Shown: positions 60,351 to 64,000 of the stretch, piece by piece
Numbering within the stretch: the stretch's first letter is position 1
How the letters are laid out: every line of letters begins with the position of its first letter
Assembly: GCA_033002965.1 (NCBI GenBank)
Contig: JAURVB010014978.1
Coordinates: forward strand, 1 to 64,000
Source: Piper betle
Taxonomy: Eukaryota > Streptophyta > Magnoliopsida > Piperales > Piperaceae
Direction: 5' to 3'
DNA length: 64,000 nt
Made by a program: the position numbers and the translations under genes
Notes under the pieces: model-generated
The model's input: the letters and a program-made list of their open reading frames with translations, nothing else
The model's database searches: none
What the model was told of the DNA's origin: nothing

Positions 60351-63300
60351 GTGGCTGCTTCACTGCCCAAGCCCGAGCTGTTGGCAGCTCCGAGAGGAGT
60401 CGCAGCGTCGCCTTCCCTCGGCGGGTCCTTGAAAGCTGCCTGCTTTAATGTCGTCAAGCACAGCAGCAGGAGGAGAAACTCGGCCAACCTCAGCCAGGTG
60501 GTGGCCTCCGCTGCCGGCGGCGGGGAGAGAAGCGGCAGTGGGAGGTTCCACTTCAACTTCACTTGCTTTCCTTTCCCTCTAGGACCTTTTCTCAATAGGC
60601 GCACTATCAGGACTGAGGTGAGCACCATTGCTGATTCTTTTTTTTTTTGCACTATTTTTGTTTTTTTTTTAATGAAAAAAGTGAAGAGTATTGGGCGCTG
60701 CAAGATGTTGTTGGTTGATATTTTGTAGATTGATGACGTTGGGTCTGGGTTTTTTACATTATTTTTCAGAAATTTGCAAACTTTTATGATTCTAGAATGT
60801 ACATGTACTTGCTTGATTATAAGAAGGGCTGTTCATAGGTCGATTAAGATTGATTTGGTTATACTTTCAATTCGAAGTTTGACTCAAATGCAAATGAAAT
60901 GGACTCGAATGTAACTGAGAGATTTTGTATAACATTTATATTAGATCTTGTTTTTTGAATCATAATTACAATGGTACAAAACTCATTACTTTATAACAAT
61001 TTTAAATAAGAATGATAAAGCCTTAGTGTATGACACTTTTTTATTGTAATCTTATGATAAATTGAGATATCATAGTTGTTAAAATAAATTTTTGCTTAAT
61101 TACAAAGGAGTGCAATATATGAAGCTTTCTAAGCATTTTAATTGGGGAAGAGCAAATAGAACGATGTCACCGTCTTTTGAAAAGGAGACGGCTGATGCCT
61201 AGGGCTGTTCCTAAGTTTTTGCAAACTTTGTGTTAGATCACTTGTTAGATGATCTAACGAAATTGGGGAAAATTCGGTGGAATTAGTGATTTACAATGAT
61301 GGAATTGTGGAAATGGGGATAAAAGTTGAGACCAAATCCCTCGCGAGGCTCGATTTGGCATGTAAATTAGGGTTGCGAATCCTAATTTAGACTCCCACTC
61401 GTACCAGGGGCTGGTTCCTCAATAAACTAAAACTAGGATAAACTAAGCTTTAAACTTTTCTTCATTCTTCCATAATCAAAGAATACAAGACTGCAACTTA
61501 AATAGACTTTGAGGACAAGACTTGCCCATTACACTATTCATCTGCACAAGGCAAATACTCAATTAGGTAAAACACGACTCAGCAATGACTCACATATGAC
61601 TCAACGAATATTAGAATAGTAAAGTAGTATGCTAACACAGAGTTGACTTAACACAAAAAATTGGGCCAACTTGTTTAGTTATAAAGGTGATCAACCGAGC
61701 TGTTTTATCTGGTTTCACGATTGTCTATTGGTGGTAAGTTGACTTGTGGACTGTATTCTGCATGCTATGCTTCCGCTTCATGTTTATTTTGTTTTAAAAA
61801 AATAATCCTAGTTGTTGAAGTAAATATTTAGTGGTTCTCTTTCTTAAACTTTAGGGACAAGTGGTTAGATCTTCTAAAATTTACATAATGTCAAAACCAA
61901 AAGTGTGGTGTTCAAATCCCGTTGGTAATATATGCCGAAAGAAATATTAATTTGCCCCATGTTGTGACCGATGGGCTATTTGCCCCGTGTTTATGTTTGT
62001 CCATGTGCTGAGCTTTAAAATAGTTTGCTTCCATGTGATTGAGAGTGTTGAAGTAAATGTTTAGTAGTTCTCTTTCTTTATAGCTTGAGTTTTTAGGATA
62101 AGTGGTGACACCATCTAAAAATTTACACTGACTGTTGATAGTATGCTTAAATGTTGTACCTACTATTGTACTTCTTCATATTGTCATATGGATGGTATTT
62201 TGTTGTTAGGCTGTAAAGGATCGCATATGGCTGTTTGAACAAGAGCTGGCACTGGGATTTAGCAGTGTTTCCACAAACATCATATGGCTGTTTGAACAAG
62301 AGCAGGCACTGGTATTTAGCAGTGTTTCCACAAACATCAGAATGACAGTTGTCAAACTCAAGTCTGGAAGACTATAGATACATGCCCCTGACTAAACATT
62401 GCATTCAGGTTAAATCCTCTTCTTCTTCTTTTTTATGGACGATTGATCTGATTGTATGACAAAGTGAAAGGCAATTATTACCAGTATGATTGCAATTTCC
62501 AGCTCGTTAAGGAGTTAGGGCGCCTGTGAAGTACATTGTGTTGCCAACTTTTGCATATGAACACAAAGTCTTTGTTGGTCCATTCTCTAGAAAATCTCCT
62601 CACGCTCAAGTTTGGGTTCTCCAAGGCAGTGGAATTGGCCTCTGAACTTGCCACTTGAATTTTTTGGCATTTTCTTCTAAAAAACTCTCAAGGATGAGGG
62701 CACATCTTCCCCTTGGTCTGAGGAAAGTGAGCAAAAGGTTCTTGGTTCACCAGAAGTCGGTAAGCATTCATTACTGTAATACCAATATCAAGATCTATAT
62801 ATTTCATTTGATGCTTTATCATTATGATCACTAATGTATTCCAGGAATTGGACCCTACGTGGAAGTTATATTTTATCACAAGCCTTCAAGAACTTTGTTG
62901 GTGACAGATGCTGTAATTTTTGTCCCAAGGAAGCCACCAGAATGCATTAGCAAAGAATCACTGTTGGCATCCACAAAGAATGGTTTGGCTGTAAGCTTCT
63001 TGGCAAAGGAAAAGGTGTACCTGAAGAACCTGTAACTGACAATGTAATGAATCGCCAAAAAGGTAAGCATATGTGTAGCCTTTTGTATAGCTTGTGTCTA
63101 GTCATAGCTAGGGTTCAGTTGCAAAAGCTTTGTCTTTGTGTGATCCAAATTCAGGCTGGGAGAGGATGGTTCTTCAGATATTATTCTTGGGTCCTTCTAA
63201 TCTATTGGAGCCAAATGTTACCTTTCCTCAAATGTCCCAGAAGTTGATCGTTTCTCCCATTTTTAAAACGTTGGTGTTTAGCAAGTTCCTGATAAGTTTG

Positions 63301-63689
63301 GTGAAGGATGCTTTTTGGTTAACACCTATTTTCAGTTAATGAAATTGAGAATCAGCTTGAATTTGTTTACCTGATCTTCTTTTAATCAAAATATCAGGTA
63401 CGAGAGACAGAATTGTGGGAGATTGGTGATTTAAGAGAATCATTCCGGCTCATTTTTCTGCTCCTATCAATGCCAGTAGGTCTGACTTTCTTGCTGCTTT
63501 TGGTTTTCTTGATGAGCTCTTGGGTGCAAGATATGCTACCAGACCTTCTTTATCTCTTCTTTTCACATATATCATGGGAAAGTCAGCAAGTTACTTTCCT
63601 CCAGATGACATGAAAACTTCTCTTCTTTTGATCAATTTCTGGTCAATGTTGTAGTTGTTCAGAAGACTGTTTCTGGTAGAAAGAGATGA
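60351..63689 (+). pseudogene. DUF4336 chloroplast-protein gene relic (introns kept)
   Basis: The intact family encodes a plastid-targeted protein of unknown activity. Exon-like parts: 60351-60617 (transit peptide, AASLPKPELLAAPRGVAAS), 62210-62408, 62503-62759 (KYIVLPTFAYEHKVFVGPFS), 62845-63062 (HKPSRTLLVTDAVIFVPRKP), 63155-about 63265 (ILFLGPSNLLEPNVTFPQMS) and 63399-63689 (HFSAPINASRSDFLAAFGFL). Lesions: the expected start is GTG directly after an in-frame TGA; a 57-bp internal tandem duplication; a TAG at 62375 in the conserved SGGLWIHAP region (reads SGRL then stop); frame shifts near 62517, 62605, 62990, 63270 and 63420. Retained introns show it was not a retrocopy. The large first intron (60618-62209) shows no gene. 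Confidence 0.9.
62224..62337 (+). repeat. 57-bp tandem duplication in DUF4336 relic exon
   Basis: CATATGGCTGTTTGAACAAG opens both copies (62224 and 62281), each ending CCACAAACAT. Three base differences separate them. The period is a multiple of three, so it would add 19 residues in frame. Confidence 0.92.
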
Positions 63690-64000
63690 AAAGCAACCCT
63701 GTCAATCTCATCTCATGATACACTAGTGTAGATGGTGAAAATGTATATTCAGTGTGCCGATAATGTGAAAAACAAGTTTTGCATTATTCTGTACAGAATG
63801 CAATAATGAAATATAGAGGGTAAACTTATGAACTGCTTTACTCTATTCCACCTGAGGTAAGCATGAGATAAGGTGGTTATTACAGAATGATATACCAAAT
63901 TTAATGTAAAAAGTTATTGTTATGCAGTTGGCATGTTGATCATGCATGCAAATTCTGTAAATGCTGGCAGATGACTGTTGTAATGGTATGGAAATTAGGC
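63690..64000. other. 3' flank of the DUF4336 relic
   Basis: Looks like an old 3' UTR (AATGAAATATAGAGGG near 63803). Nothing else recognised. Confidence 0.45.

Overview
This is nuclear DNA from a flowering plant. It has split genes with GT..AG introns, a long LTR retrotransposon, hAT and Tourist MITEs, AT-rich intergenic DNA and plant-only gene families (RbcX, LysM receptor kinase, Ycf20-like, nodulin-related protein, DUF4336). Some genes are very GC-rich (BIR2-like, the CCCH-ankyrin fragment) while neighbours are AT-rich. That bimodality hints at a monocot, but I cannot place the species.

Layout. 1-7670: an LTR element without pol, holding one 999-aa Gag-type ORF that carries a PB1-like domain near its C terminus. 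7671-10638: AT-rich repeat DNA. 10639-12822 (-): an atypical E2F/DEL-type repressor. 13.3-31.4 kb: a heavily rearranged accessory block built around a two-module DUF295 (KIB1-4 propeller) gene. One copy is open (22711-24853). The others are broken, inverted or chimeric (13.3, 14.0, 18.9, 20.9 and 29.4-31.4 kb). The block also holds a glycolate-oxidase gene fragment, an MSS51-like fragment, large palindromes, a 45-bp perfect-type hairpin and several copies of a TCGAG-rich hAT MITE. 31763-34747 (-): complete (S)-2-hydroxy-acid (glycolate) oxidase, the source of the fragment at 17.6-18.3 kb. 37857-39007 (+): Ycf20-like. 42890-44687 (-): BIR2-like LRR pseudokinase. 46335-47862 (+): RbcX. 48483-55024 (-): CERK1/LYK1-type LysM receptor kinase in 12 exons. 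56933-57391 (+): nodulin-related protein. 57953-58829: a second hAT element. 59.4-63.7 kb: two dead genes lying 5' end to 5' end, a CCCH-ankyrin (TZF) relic and a DUF4336 relic.

Function. The gene-bearing half mixes photosynthesis/photorespiration genes (glycolate oxidase, RbcX, Ycf20-like) with immune-receptor genes (CERK1-like, BIR2-like). I see no operon-like logic, as expected in a plant genome. Several conserved genes (DEL, Ycf20-like, BIR2-like) are broken only by single-base losses inside short homopolymers, a pattern that could be assembly error. The relics at 59-64 kb have stops, a lost start and an internal duplication and are truly decayed.

The two most unusual observations are the Gag-PB1 fusion in a pol-less retrotransposon, and the palindromic DUF295 structures next to an apparently intact DUF295 gene, which look able to make hairpin RNA.
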